Shown: positions 1-10,159, counted from the stretch's first letter. The stretch is 44,131 bases of DNA from an uncultured Clostridia bacterium (GCA_949280815.1 CASDJM010000010.1:1-44131); one strand, 5' to 3'. Notes: a model not told the origin generated them from the letters alone. Made by a program: numbers and translations.

Positions 1-1
1 T

Positions 2-721
2 TCTGATTTAGATAAGTATGAAGAAGACGAAGAAGATGATTATTCTGATTTAGATGAATATGAAGAGGACGAAGAAGATGATTATTCTGATTTAGATGAG
101 TATGAAGAGGACGAAGAAGATGATTATTCTGATTTAGATGAGTATGAAGAGGACGAAGAAGAGGATGACTTTGATTTAGATGAGTATGAAGAGGACAAAG
201 AAGAGGATGACTTTGATTTAGAGGAATATGAAGAAGATGATAACGAAGATGATGAACTAGATGAAAAGGATGAAGACATTGACTTCTTGTTTGATGATGA
301 TATTGATGATATAGAAGAATTGGACGAAGAAGATTTAGAATTATGGGAAGAACCAGAAGAAATAGAAGAAAAACCTAAGAAGAAAGAAACAACCAAAAAA
401 GCAACAGAAACTAAAAAGCCAGCTAAAAAAACAACAAGTGCAAAAACTTCAACTAAAAAGACAACCAAAACACCAACTAAGAAGACGACAACAACGTCAA
501 CCAAAAAAACAACAGGAACAAAAACACCAACTAAAACAACCAAGAAAACAACAGGAACAAAAACACCAACTAAAACAACTAAGAAAACAACGGGAACAAA
601 AACACCAACTAAAACAACTAGAAAAACAACGGGAACAAAAACACCGACTAAAACAACTAAGAAAACAACGAAAAAAGAAACAACTAAGAAGTCAACAACG
701 AGAAAGAAAAAAGATGAATAA
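2..721 (+). CDS. Acidic then Lys/Thr-rich low-complexity protein, 5' truncated by the window edge
   Basis: The reading frame is open from base 2, so the start lies outside the window; 239 residues are visible. The first half is a tandem acidic repeat with units of about 18 residues (SDLDEYEEDEEDD-like). It switches abruptly near residue 120 to a basic tail of KKTT and GTKTPTKTTK repeats ending in KKKDE. This charge-split layout resembles the disordered tails of nucleic-acid-binding proteins such as histone H1-like proteins or lysine-rich topoisomerase tails, but no folded domain is visible and I do not assign a function. The repeats are also strong at DNA level (units of about 54 bp and 45 bp), so length variation by slippage is likely. 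An internal ATG at 287 is not needed as a start because the acidic frame is continuous upstream. The gene ends 57 bases before the baiN-like gene. Confidence 0.75.
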   Translation, partial: SDLDKYEEDEEDDYSDLDEYEEDEEDDYSDLDEYEEDEEDDYSDLDEYEEDEEEDDFDLDEYEEDKEEDDFDLEEYEEDDNEDDELDEKDEDIDFLFDDDIDDIEELDEEDLELWEEPEEIEEKPKKKETTKKATETKKPAKKTTSAKTSTKKTTKTPTKKTTTTSTKKTTGTKTPTKTTKKTTGTKTPTKTTKKTTGTKTPTKTTRKTTGTKTPTKTTKKTTKKETTKKSTTRKKKDE

Positions 722-778
722 AATCCCCAATTAAACCAGGAACCAGTGGGAAACTTGCAAAGAAGAAAGGATAAAGCA

Positions 779-2042
779 ATGAAAGTAATTGTGATTGGTG
801 GAGGACCAAGCCGGGATGATGGCGGCAATTACTGCCAAACAAAATGGGCATCAGGTGATTTTATTAGAGAAAATGAAATCATTAGGCAAAAAATTATTAA
901 TAACAGGTAAAGGAAGATGTAATATTACATCTTCTTTAGATATGGGCGAATTTATAAAAAATACACCTGGTAATGGAAGATTTTTATATAGTTGCTATCA
1001 AAATTATACGAATCATGATATCATTCAATTTTTAGAAGAACAAGGATTGGAAGTAAAAGAAGAAAGAGGAAATAGAATATTTCCAGTAACCAATCAATCA
1101 CAAGATGTTTTAAAATGCTTTACAAAACGATTAAAAGAATTGGGAGTAGAGATAAGATATGATACACAGGTGACAAACATATTAGTAGAACAAAAGGATA
1201 ATGTTAGTAAAGTCATGGAAATAGAGACAAATCAAGGGAAAATAAAAGCAGAAAAGATTATTTTAGCCACAGGAGGGAAGAGCTATCCCTTGACAGGTTC
1301 TACAGGAGATGGTTATCGCTTAGCAAAACAATTAGGACATACAATTACAGATATAAAACCTTCGTTAGTTCCTTTAGAAAGTTATGATAAAGATACTTGT
1401 CAACAATTACAAGGTTTAAGCTTGAAAAATGTAGAAATTAAATTGAAAGATAAAGAGACAGAAAAAGATATTTATAAAGATTTTGGAGAAATGCTATTTA
1501 CTCATTTTGGTGTCTCAGGACCAACAATTCTAAGCTCTTCTGCTCATTTGGTTAGATATAAGCAAATCGAGGAAAAGTTAAAGTGTCAAGATATTTTATT
1601 AGTGATTGATTTAAAACCAGCTTTATCCGAAGATAAGCTAGATGAAAGAATTCTGAGAGATTTTCAAGAAATTAAAAATAAGCAGTTTAAAAATAGTTTG
1701 GATCAATTGTTGCCAAAAAAGATGATACCAGTTGTAATTGAGAAAAGTGGTATTGATGCTTATAAGCCAATTCATGAAATTACAAAGGAAGAAAGAAAGG
1801 CAATAGTAAAGTTACTAAAGAATTTTGTGGTAACGATAAAGGGATTCCGACCAATTGAAGAGGCTATTGTTACAAGTGGAGGGGTTTGTATTAAAGAGAT
1901 TAATCCTAAAACAATGCAATCGAAAAAGGTGAATGGATTGTATTTTGCTGGCGAAATTATTGATGTGGATAGCTATACTGGTGGATTTAATTTACAAATT
2001 GCTTATTCGACAGGATATACCGCGGGGTTGCTACAAACATAA
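779..2042 (+). CDS. BaiN/YhiN (HI0933) family FAD-dependent oxidoreductase, needs a +1 shift at CGG
   Basis: Flavoprotein of the HI0933/YhiN/BaiN family (NAD(P)/FAD-dependent oxidoreductase), about 420 residues, the usual family size. The natural start is the ATG at 779 (MKVIVIGGGP), preceded by AAAGGA. Zero-frame reading fails at codon 12: a CGG codon at 812-814 leads to a frame that stops soon afterwards. If CGGG (812-815) is read as one Gly, the dinucleotide-binding motif becomes GGGPSGMMAAITA and the frame stays open to 2042. Other family marks are GKGRCNIT near residue 45, ATGGKSYPLTGSTGDGY, and the C-terminal TSGGVCIKEINPKTMQSK and FAGEIIDVDSYTGGFN segments. A TTG at 795 can open the downstream frame but would destroy the FAD-binding loop, so it is not a credible start. 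Physiological substrate unknown. Confidence 0.85.
812..815 (+). other. CGGG +1 frameshift site in the baiN-like gene
   Basis: The zero-frame codons are CCA AGC CGG G; the conserved protein resumes as ATG ATG GCG GCA in the +1 frame. Reading CGGG as Gly gives GGGPSGMM, the expected FAD-binding loop. This is the only one of seven sites with CGGG instead of CGGA. A purine-rich GGTGGAGGA lies just upstream, but the other sites lack a comparable element. Confidence 0.8.
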
Positions 2043-2136
2043 GATTTTTTACGATTCAGTCCTATTAATTTTTATTAAAAAATATACAAACTTTCTTAAA
2101 AATAAGAAAACTGAAAAAGGAGCGTTTTATAGGGAA

Positions 2137-2766
2137 ATGGATTTTTTAACGATTAGTGAGATGGTTCAAACAGAAATTATTGAGAAAAAGTCGAAATTTA
2201 TAGCAAGTTTAGTGCCAGTAGAGAGTATGGAAGAGGCAGAGGAGTTAATTAAAGAAACAAAGAAGAAATATCATGATGCAAGGCACAACTGTATTGCTTA
2301 TAGAGTTATGGACAATTGTCAGATGGTTGAAAAATCTAGTGATGACGGAGAACCTTCGGGAACGGCTGGAGGACCTATGTTGAATATTTTGCAACAGAAT
2401 CATTTGGGAAATGTAGTTATTATTGTTACTCGATATTTTGGAGGCATTTTGTTAGGAACAGGTGGATTGGTTCGAGCTTATTCAGATAGTTTATTAAAGG
2501 CGATTGAAGAGGGTCAGTTAGTAAAGAAATGTCAGGGGCTAGAAATGCTAGTAGAAACTGAATATAGTGAATTTGACCATTTTAAATATTATTGTAAAAA
2601 CAATGGTATTTTGATTATAAATGTAGAATATGGTGAATTTATTACTTGTAAAATCGAGTTAGAAACTGATAAAAAAGAGATATTATTGAGGGATTTTGAA
2701 ACAAAATCTATCATTTTAAAAAATGTAAAAGAAATAGCCAAAAAATATATTACAAAAAGTATATGA
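2137..2766 (+). CDS. YigZ/IMPACT family protein
   Basis: Protein of the YigZ/IMPACT family (UPF0029), 209 residues, the usual length. The hallmark block DDGEPSGTAGGPML is present, followed by NVVIIVTRYFGGILLGTGGLVRAYSD. The C-terminal part (about residues 140-209) matches the small alpha/beta domain found in bacterial members. The ATG at 2137 (MDFLTISEMVQ) was chosen because homology begins there; the same frame extends upstream into the end of the flavoprotein gene without family similarity. AAAAAGGAG lies about 14 bases upstream, a rather long spacing. The cellular role of bacterial YigZ is poorly defined; eukaryotic IMPACT binds GCN1. A hairpin 18 bases downstream separates it from spo0A. 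Confidence 0.88.
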   Translation: MDFLTISEMVQTEIIEKKSKFIASLVPVESMEEAEELIKETKKKYHDARHNCIAYRVMDNCQMVEKSSDDGEPSGTAGGPMLNILQQNHLGNVVIIVTRYFGGILLGTGGLVRAYSDSLLKAIEEGQLVKKCQGLEMLVETEYSEFDHFKYYCKNNGILIINVEYGEFITCKIELETDKKEILLRDFETKSIILKNVKEIAKKYITKSI

Positions 2767-2784
2767 AAAAAGTAATTTTATAAA

Positions 2785-2808
2785 AATTCTGGAAGAAATT
2801 TCCAGAAT
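2785..2808 (+). terminator. Hairpin between the yigZ-like gene and spo0A
   Basis: Stem AATTCTGGAA with TTCCAGAATT around a short loop, followed by TTATTGATTTTCC. The T-tract is weak, so termination may be partial. Confidence 0.5.
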
Positions 2809-2811
2809 TTA

Positions 2812-2840
2812 TTGATTTTCCTCAAATAAACTATTATAAT
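2812..2840 (+). promoter_or_regulatory. Sigma-A-type promoter of spo0A
   Basis: TTGATT (2812-2817), a 17-bp spacer and TATAAT (2835-2840), 38 bases upstream of the spo0A ATG. No clear Spo0A box is seen close by. Confidence 0.65.
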
Positions 2841-2878
2841 AAAAATTGTTAAAAAATTACAGTTTGGGAGGAAAAAAG

Positions 2879-3697
2879 ATGAAAGAGAAACTTAATATTC
2901 TAATTGCTGATGATAATCAGGAGTTTAGTCACACATTATCTTCTTACATTAATAATCAAGAGGATATGGAGGTAATCGCTGTTGCAAAAGATGGAAATGA
3001 AGCAGTTGATATGATATCAAATACAACACCAGATGTCGTACTATTAGATGTAATTATGCCACATTTAGATGGATTAGGAGTATTAGAAAGAATAAATATG
3101 TTACAAATAGAAAAGAAACCAATTTGCATTATGTTATCAGCAGTCGGACAAGACAAAATAACGCAAAAGGCGATTGTAGCAGGAGCAGATTATTACATAG
3201 TAAAACCATTTGATATTGAGGTATTAATCAGAAGAATCAGAGAAATCAAATTCTTTAAACCAAATCAAACGGGAAATAATTTTATGGTGAGAGAGCCAAG
3301 ACAAAAGTATATTGAATTGTCAGAAAAGGAAGAAAAGAAAGAGGAAAATTTAGAAGCATTAGTAACAAATATCATTCATGAAGTAGGTGTACCAGCACAT
3401 ATTAAGGGTTACCAATATCTAAGAGAAGCAATTATGATGGTAGTTAATGATATTGATGTGATTAATCAAATTACTAAGAGCTTATATCCTAAAATTGCCT
3501 TTAAGTATAATACGACACCAAGTAGAGTGGAACGTGCGATTCGCCATGCGATAGAAGTTGCCTGGGGTAGAGGTCAACAAGAAGCGGTGGAAAATATCTT
3601 TGGCTATACGATTTCAGCTTCTAAAGGAAAACCAACCAATTCAGAGTTTATCGCCATGATTGCTGATAAGCTAAGATTGGAATTGAAGAGTGCGTAG
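2879..3697 (+). CDS. spo0A: Stage 0 sporulation response regulator Spo0A
   Basis: Master regulator of sporulation entry; when phosphorylated it binds 0A boxes. 272 residues, close to the usual size. The N-terminal receiver has the acidic pair in IADDN, the phosphoacceptor Asp in [13 protein letters not shown] and the conserved Lys in YYIVKPFD. A charged linker runs over about residues 135-160. The C-terminal Spo0A effector domain follows, with the recognition region [16 protein letters not shown]. The ATG at 2879 was chosen over the in-frame TTG at 2846 because GGGAGG sits at the right distance and family homology starts at [13 protein letters not shown]. The gene stands alone behind its own promoter and a strong terminator; spoIVB, its common upstream partner, is not adjacent. 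Arginine here uses CGT, CGC and AGA, never in-frame CGG. Confidence 0.97.
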   Translation: MKEKLNILIADDNQEFSHTLSSYINNQEDMEVIAVAKDGNEAVDMISNTTPDVVLLDVIMPHLDGLGVLERINMLQIEKKPICIMLSAVGQDKITQKAIVAGADYYIVKPFDIEVLIRRIREIKFFKPNQTGNNFMVREPRQKYIELSEKEEKKEENLEALVTNIIHEVGVPAHIKGYQYLREAIMMVVNDIDVINQITKSLYPKIAFKYNTTPSRVERAIRHAIEVAWGRGQQEAVENIFGYTISASKGKPTNSEFIAMIADKLRLELKSA

Positions 3698-3759
3698 AAA
3701 AATCAGCTAAGTGTTGTAAGAATAATAATGTATAGAATTATAAAATTTATTTTCGTAGA

Positions 3760-3797
3760 AAACCTTATTATATTTTTTAAATATAGTAAGGTTTTTT
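3760..3797 (+). terminator. Rho-independent terminator after spo0A
   Basis: Stem AACCTTATTATAT / ATATAGTAAGGTT followed by TTTTTT. Confidence 0.8.
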
Positions 3798-3814
3798 ATA
3801 GGTATAATCCAAAT

Positions 3815-3879
3815 GTTACAGTTCAGCCTTATTATCTGTTGTTCTCACTAAAAAGAAAGGAGCAAGGCTGACCAGTAAC
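3815..3879 (+). repeat. Family C structured repeat, uninterrupted copy
   Basis: 65-bp element running from GTTAC to GTAAC with an inner stem CAGCCTT / AAGGCTG. The second copy at 37019-37234 has the same ends and inner stem but carries a family A element in its middle, so this copy gives the empty-site structure. No coding potential. Confidence 0.7.
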
Positions 3880-3909
3880 AAGTTCTCTGAACTTCCTAGA
3901 ATATAAAGG

Positions 3910-4017
3910 CATTCCACAGAAAAATTGCTTTGCAATTTTTCGCAGACGAACAACGGACGTGGCATGAAAACTAATCTAAAAGGTCAAAAAATTTTAATCA
4001 TGCCACTGTTGTTCTTT
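3910..4017 (+). repeat. Family B structured repeat, copy 1
   Basis: Begins CATTCCACAG, then a perfect hairpin AAAAATTGC / GCAATTTTT, then a longer stem GAACAAC-bulge-GTGGCATGA pairing with TCATGCCAC-bulge-GTTGTTC. Copy 2 at 10050-10159 keeps the same order of stems while the paired bases change together, which points to a conserved fold. Its last 24 bases also encode the final residues of the surface protein on the opposite strand. Confidence 0.7.
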
Positions 4018-7000
4018 AATCTTTAGATTTCTTCGTGTCATTACAGTAGCAATACTAATTAGTATCGTAATTAATAATAATATTATTATTGCTACTATTT
4101 TTTCGTCTGGACCAGTTTGTAAACCGATTAGTACACTAGCTGAACTTAGAACTTCACCTTTTTCACTGCCCATGGTTGCTTTATTAGGATAGCCGAATTC
4201 ATTGCTACTTCCTTCTAATGTTGCTATATTTGTCTTTTCTCCAAAATTGCTCTCGCTATTTTTCCATTTTAATGTAATTTTTAATTGTAGGCTTTCCCCA
4301 ATTCCTAATTTTTTATCTTTATATAGATTACATTCTGCAATTGAACCATTTACTTCCCAGATTCCTTTTTCTTTTTCTACATATTCTAGTCCATTTGGTA
4401 TTTTATCTATTATTTTTCCAACTTTTCCTCCTAGTTCTCCTTCATTTTTTACTTCAATTACATATTCAAATTCTACGTCTTCTATTTTTATGTTCTTACT
4501 TTTTACTTCTACTTTTAGAGCTTTTTGACTTAGTTTTCTTCCATTTACTCTTATTTCTCCTACTCGTTTAGTAATTCCCATGTCAAATTCTAATTTTCTA
4601 TTTTCTATTTGCTCTGTTTGCCAATCTCTTGTATCTTCTATTTTTAAAAGTTGTTTTTCTATTTGCTTGTAACCGTCTGGAACGATGATTTCTAATTCAT
4701 ATTCTCCTACTGGTAAGCCTTTTACGCAGTATCCATCTTTTGTTTTTTCGATTGTTCTTATTTCACCTCCTGTATTTTCTGTGCTTGCCATAATTTTTAG
4801 TGTTTTACAATCACGAATTTGAATTTGCTTAATGTACAATTTTTCTTTCGTTTCTTGATCTCTTATTTTAAGCATTATTTTACTTAATTCTTGTTCTATT
4901 ACAAAATTTTGCCATTCTTTTGTTTCTTCTACTTTTATTTCTTTTTCTTGTTTTTCTACATATCCTTTTTCGTAAGGTATTCCGTATTTCTACTATCTTG
5001 CAGTTTCCTACTGGTAACTTTTGTATTTCATATTTTCCTTTTTCGCCTAGCATTTCTGTAGCTTCTGCCACTGTTTCTCCTAATTCATTTTGTATTTGTA
5101 ATTTTATTCCTGTTACAGGATTTTTTGTTTCTTGGTCAATTGTTTCTATTTGTATTTTTGTAGGGTCGTTTATTTGATTTACAATAGTTACATTATCTTT
5201 TGTTTGTTCATCTACATAGTATGCTGTATTACTTTTAACCTGTATGTGGATATTTTTTTGTTTTTTGTTTTCTTTTTCTTCTTCCTCCCAGTTTCTTGTA
5301 TATCCTACTGGTGCAGTTACTTGTTCTAGTATATATTCTCCTATTTCAAGTTTCATTGGTGTTATTAAAATACCTTCTTTTCCAACTACAAAAGGATTCT
5401 CTCTCGTTCCATATTCTACGTATCCATTTTCAGGTGACCATGTTATACAAGTTTGTAATTTCTTTGTTTTGGCATTCATGATTACATATTTTGATTCATT
5501 ATTGGTAATAATTTCTTGTGTAGTTGCATCTTTTACATATATTTTTAATCTACTTCTAAAATTTTCATCTATGATGATTCGCAATTTTTGTGCTTCTTTA
5601 TAATCTTCTTGAATTTGTATTACAAATGGTTTAGTTGCTTCTTGCTCTCTTGGTACACTCGTTTCTATTACAATATATTCTCCATAAGCCAGTCTTGGAC
5701 TTTGGATATATCCATTTTCATCGGTTATTAATTCTTCGATATATTCTCCTTCTGATGTATTTTCATAGTTTTTTACATTTTGCTCTTGGTTCAAATTATA
5801 AGGGTGATAAACTTTATCATCTCCTGGTAATTCTTCTAGGTATTCTTCTTTTGGTTGAATTTTATAATAATAATCTATTAACGTTTCTATTGAGTAAGTT
5901 CCATCTGTATTGACCTTTTGTGCTAAATATTCATCTTTTTTTGCTACTTCATCTTTTAAGATATAGGTATTTTCCGTTTTTCTTTCTATTTTTCCTTGTT
6001 TTATAATGTCTAATTCACTAATTTGATAAATTGAAAAGCCTGCGCCTGGTAATGAACTAGAATCTTCTTTTATTTTTTGTATTTGAATTGCTTGTTTTTT
6101 TACTTCTATTTCTAGTGTTTCTTCTTTTGTTATATGTTTTATATTTTCTTCTTCGTAATGTATCTCTATTCTATATTCTGTTTCATCTAATTTGTAACCA
6201 ATTGGTGGTTGTAGCATTTTTATATAATAAGCACCACATTTTAAGTTTGTCCATAAAGTTTTTCCTTCTATATCTGTTTTAGCTGTTGCCACTAATTCAT
6301 GCTCTTTATATAATAATCCATTTACATCTGCATGATAAATTGGTTCTTGAGCATATATACCATAAACGGCTCCTTCGAAAGTTGCATTTGCTTGTGGTTT
6401 TCCTTTTGTTTCTTTGTCTATTATTTGTAGATTTATAGTTCCATCGATATCGCGTTCTATATTTACTACTTGTATCACTTGTGATGATATATTGCCTACT
6501 CTGTCTTTTACCCATACATAATAAGTGCCATTCTTGTCAATGGTAAATACATTGCTTGCTTGGTAATTGTCTGTTGGCTGTTCATTTGTCGTCGTAATTT
6601 TATATCCTTCAATTCCTGAACCTACTTTGTTCAAGGATTCGTTGATGTCGTTAGCTGTTATTGTTATTTGTATTGATTTTTGGTCATGACTTAAATTTTG
6701 TGCTACATCGGTTATAGTTGGCTTAGTATTATCTATCTTATCTATGGTCACATCTTGTGTTGATGTATTTCCAATCCCATCTTTTACATATATTTTTATG
6801 GTTTTACTATCGTATACATCTCCTACCATGTTATAAATTCTTTGAAATTGATTGTTGAATTTTGGTATGCTTAGCATATCTTTTTTATCTAATCCAATAG
6901 TTATAAAATCAAAAGCATCAGTTGCTGTGATTGTTAATATTTTTGTTTTTGCCCATGTATTGTTGTCAATATTTACTGATGTTGTTAATACTGGTTTTTT

Positions 7001-8758
7001 ACTATCTAAATATGATATTTGCATTGGTATTAGTTCAGAAACATTTCCAACTGAATCAATGGCTTGTACATAGATGTCTTTGTTTCCCTTTATTTCTGCT
7101 AAAATGTTGATATTTCCTTGCCATAAAGTATTATCATCAGAGGTTCCTGATACTTTGGTTAATGGTACTTCAGTGCCTCCATTTCCTTGTGGTAAAATAG
7201 TAGTTTTATCGGAATCATAAACTCGAACTCTTAATTGGTTGTTACTATATTGTTGAGGATCTTTAAAAGTTACTGTTACACTTGCTTGGGGGGAGGAATT
7301 ACTAGATGTACCATTTCCTGTTACTTTCCAGTATTCGTTGCTAGTAGCATTATTACTGTATCCATAAGCTGTGGGAGCAGTATCATCTGTAAGTGGATAA
7401 ACAGCTCCACAACTTATACTTCTTTGTATTAATGCAGTACCAGTTTGATTGTTAGAAAAAGTAACAGATCCCACATATTCATAGCTTGCTAATACTTGAT
7501 TATCTGCCTTTGGAAGTACATATGGTTCAGTAGCTGTGTTTGTTGCCGTAAATCCTGGTTCCGCTTGTGCTGTTACTGTTGTTCTTGTTACGGTTCCATT
7601 TCTTTTGGTAAAAGTATCGTAAACGGTACCTAGTTTTGTGTTACCTTTTCCTACAAAAACATGTCCACCACAAGTTGCACTTTGTCCTTCTGCTAACCCA
7701 GTCCCTGTTGTACATCTATACCACGTATTTGCTACATAATTTTCATTTCCATTATATTTAGCTCCACATAAATCGCAATCTGTTTTTATACCATCTTCAA
7801 AATTTACTGAATGATTATTGCTAGAATCATAACAATAACTATCTCCATATATTATTGATCCATCATTATGATGCCCAGCATGTGTAATTCCCATTGTTGT
7901 CCAACCCCACCCAGAAGGATGTGGATTATAGCCTTTGAATTCTGCTAGTAATTGTTCAAATTGAGTATTTGTAACTTTTTGATATTTTTCTTTATAGCCA
8001 TATAATAAATGATTACTTGGAATGGTATTGTTAGCTGGTAAATAATTAATGAACTCTGCTAAGGTTGGTGTTGTATCTACATTTATATATTTTACTAAAA
8101 TATATGCTTCATCAAACGCACGATGTCTTCCACAGTCTCCTTCTGAACCAAGGATGGTTTCAATGGTTCCTTTTGTCCCATAATCATCCCCTAATATTGG
8201 TCCTCCCTTGAAAACCCATCCATATCCATCTCCATCTGGATCTGACCACGTATAAGGTTGCCCTCCTGGTTGGTCTGGATAGTCAATAGATTGAAATTCT
8301 GGATAAGTAATCTGTTTAACTTCTGATAAATTTGCAGTCATTCCCATATAATTTAATCTTTGGCTGGTTGCATAATTTTCATATCTACCATGTAATACTA
8401 CTTGTGGCTTGGATTGATATCCACAATTACACACTTCTCGATAGGCAGAATTATATTGTTGATTGGCGCATAATGTTTTACTTCCTCCATTGCTTTCCAA
8501 AATATGTGCTGTTTCGTCTGTTGTTGTATTACAAATATTGCATTGTCGCCAATGAGAAAACTCATCATATTTAGTTTCCCATATATGTGTGTGATCAATT
8601 GATTCTCCCGCTTGAAAATTGCCTAAGTCTAATGTCGTTTCGTTTTCTGAATCTGCAAATAAGATGTTTGTTTGTTCTATCATTATGGTTAATAAAAACA
8701 TGAATGCTAATATTAAAAATGATTTTAGAATGATTGAATTTTTTTTCCACAATTTCAT
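3994..8758 (-). CDS. Large SpaA/prealbumin-repeat cell-surface protein, needs a +1 shift at CGG
   Basis: Secreted, wall- or membrane-anchored adhesin-like protein of 1587 residues if one shift at 4984-4981 is taken. The start is the ATG at 8758 (MKLWKKNS), giving a signal peptide of about 35 residues; the in-frame ATG at 8800 lies inside the -10 box and has no ribosome binding site. Order: a Cys-rich N-terminal segment with HTHIWETKYDEFSHW and CNIC/CNCG pairs (about 55-110); a poorly recognised region; two Ig-like segments (about 500-760, TITATD, ITITANDINE); then a series of SpaA/Cna_B prealbumin-like modules (from about 765, 885, 1070, 1195 and 1290); and a conserved-repeat-type domain with WKNSESNFGEKTNIATLEG. 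The C terminus has LQTGP, a long hydrophobic helix and a basic tail, resembling a sortase signal. The last residues, KEQQWHD, derive from repeat B. Ligand unknown. Confidence 0.8.
4981..4984 (-). other. CGGA +1 frameshift site in the SpaA surface protein gene
   Basis: On the minus strand the zero-frame codons are GAA ATA CGG A. Reading CGGA as Gly gives KIVEIGIPYEKGYVEKQ and joins the 1258-residue upstream part to the roughly 330-residue downstream part with no other change. Without the shift, a basic tail of about 30 unrelated residues ends the product and removes the membrane anchor. Confidence 0.8.
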
Positions 8759-8798
8759 TGCTATTTCACCATCTTTCTCGAAGTTACTTCTAATATTC

Positions 8799-8826
8799 AT
8801 TATACTTTAATAAAAAAAAAGTTCAA
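8799..8826 (-). promoter_or_regulatory. Promoter of the surface protein gene
   Basis: Minus-strand TTGAAC (8826-8821), a 16-bp spacer and TATAAT (8804-8799). Its position rules out translation from the ATG at 8800 and supports the start at 8758. Confidence 0.6.
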
Positions 8827-9372
8827 TATGCTTTTTTTGCCTAAAAAAAAAGACTCCTTTTTATTTTTAGGGATTTTTGCTTTTTTGCTTGTTTACATTC
8901 TTTTTATATTTTCTTGACGTTTCTTTTACAATTATGGACTTTTTCTAGGGATTTCAACATTTTGCGTATTATTTTACGTTTAAATCAATGATTTTCTAAT
9001 ATATCAATCTTAAATTAGCAATATAATTTTTACGTCATAAAAAAACAGAGTTATAGAGGATTTGTTTTTTACTACGGAAATAAGAGATAAAGCTATTTTA
9101 TCATATAGTACTCAAAGGGAAACACAAAGGTCACAGAAAAATAATACAATAACACAAAAATATAAAAATATAAGAGAAAAAGAAAAAATTTAATATATTT
9201 TACTTGCCTTGAATATATTAAAATTCATAATTAAATTTAGGTAATTGATATAGCAAGTAGCAAAACAGCAAAAAAGTATATATAAAGTACCATCAACTTT
9301 TTGCCCTTTTGAAAGCAAGTCATTTTGTTTTCGTAATAATTTTTTATTACATTATTTACTATTAAAACAAAT
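8827..9372. other. Long AT-rich intergenic region without a recognised gene
   Basis: About 550 bases with frequent A and T runs. Open frames here are short and lack ribosome binding sites. A weak imperfect palindrome with A/T runs sits near 8836-8880 and could terminate transcription. I see no tRNA, riboswitch or repeat-family member. Confidence 0.4.
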
Positions 9373-9401
9373 TTGACATATGAAACAAAATGAGATATAA
9401 C
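9373..9401 (+). promoter_or_regulatory. Strong sigma-A promoter of the Spo0E-like gene
   Basis: Perfect TTGACA (9373-9378), a 17-bp spacer and TATAAC (9396-9401), 38 bases before the ATG at 9439. Confidence 0.7.
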
Positions 9402-9438
9402 AAGATAGGAAAGTAACAAACTAAAAAGAGGTGAATGT

Positions 9439-9585
9439 ATGGAAGATTTGAAAGAACAAATAGAAACGATATTGAGAGAATTAGAAAACATGATAGAAAA
9501 TGGAGAGGATAAAAGTGAAATAAATGACCAAAGAAGGAGATTAGATAGTTTGCTAGAAAAATATTTAAAAGACACAAAGATATAA
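9439..9585 (+). CDS. Small Spo0E-like protein (putative Spo0A-P phosphatase)
   Basis: A 48-residue protein starting at the ATG at 9439 with GAGGTG eight bases upstream and a consensus promoter. It is predicted to form two helices separated by an Asn-Gly-Glu-Asp turn, the helical-hairpin layout of Spo0E-family aspartyl-phosphate phosphatases. The second helix, NDQRRRLDSLLEKYLK, resembles the family signature SQELDxLLxxYxx with the Leu-Asp pair kept, but Ser-Gln-Glu is replaced by Gln-Arg-Arg-Arg. Spo0E proteins remove phosphate from Spo0A and delay sporulation, which suits a window holding spo0A. Next to it is an XRE regulator. The assignment rests on length, fold pattern and partial motif, so it is tentative. 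Confidence 0.5.
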   Translation: MEDLKEQIETILRELENMIENGEDKSEINDQRRRLDSLLEKYLKDTKI

Positions 9586-9670
9586 AATACTATATACTAC
9601 ACATACAATTCATTTATAGAGGTTGCAAAATTTGATAAGATAAATAAAAAATAGAATAGGTGATAAAAGA

Positions 9671-10006
9671 ATGAGAAAAGCAAGTACTATCAAAATTGGA
9701 GCTAATATACAAAAAATTAGAAAAAGTAATGGATATACACAAGAAAAATTGGCTGAGAGTATAGAAGTGTCAGTTAGATATATCAGTGATATTGAGCAAG
9801 ATAGGTCTAAGCCATCTTATGAAGTTCTAATTCGTATTTGTAATTTATTTCAAGTTACTTTAGACCAGATTTTTAGTGAGTATTTGAGTGCGAAGGAAAA
9901 TAAAAGCTTGGAATATTCTTTAGCAGGGTATGATCAACTTAAAGAGGAAGATAAAAATACAATAGAACATTTAATTGTTTATTTTAATAATTTGAACCTT
10001 TCATAA
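9671..10006 (+). CDS. XRE-family helix-turn-helix transcriptional regulator
   Basis: 111 residues. An N-terminal Cro/CI-type HTH (about residues 8-65) is clear: IGANIQKIRKSNGYTQEKLAE, then VSVRYISDIEQDRSKPSYEVL, then LFQVTLDQIF. The remaining 45 residues form a short helical tail (YDQLKEEDKNTIEHLIVYF) that may mediate dimerisation. AGGTG is present about eight bases before the ATG. It lies 85 bases downstream of the Spo0E-like gene in the same direction and may share its promoter. Target unknown. Confidence 0.85.
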   Translation: MRKASTIKIGANIQKIRKSNGYTQEKLAESIEVSVRYISDIEQDRSKPSYEVLIRICNLFQVTLDQIFSEYLSAKENKSLEYSLAGYDQLKEEDKNTIEHLIVYFNNLNLS

Positions 10007-10049
10007 AAAAGTGTTGACAAAATAAAAAAAAATATCAATATGCTTAAAA

Positions 10050-10159
10050 CATTCCATAGAAAATTGTTTTGCAATTTTGAGCTGAACGAACAATTAAACG
10101 TGGACTGAACTCTACCTATTCAATTTCATAGAATATCAATCAGCCCACTACTGTTCTTT
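10050..10159 (+). repeat. Family B structured repeat, copy 2
   Basis: Same layout as 3910-4017: CATTCCATAG, a hairpin AAAATTG / CAATTTT, then GAACAA-bulge-GTGGACTGA pairing with TCAGCCCAC-bulge-CTGTTC. Relative to copy 1, stem bases differ on both sides and pairing is mostly kept. It abuts the HxlR remnant and may have inserted into that gene. Confidence 0.7.

Noticed and set aside
500..670. CRISPR-like repetition
   Set aside because: These are contiguous 45-bp coding repeats for Lys/Thr with no spacers.
124..828. Minus-strand 234-residue open frame opposite the acidic/basic gene
   Set aside because: Its low-complexity Val/Phe/Ser product is the mirror of the plus-strand repeats, and it has no ribosome binding site.
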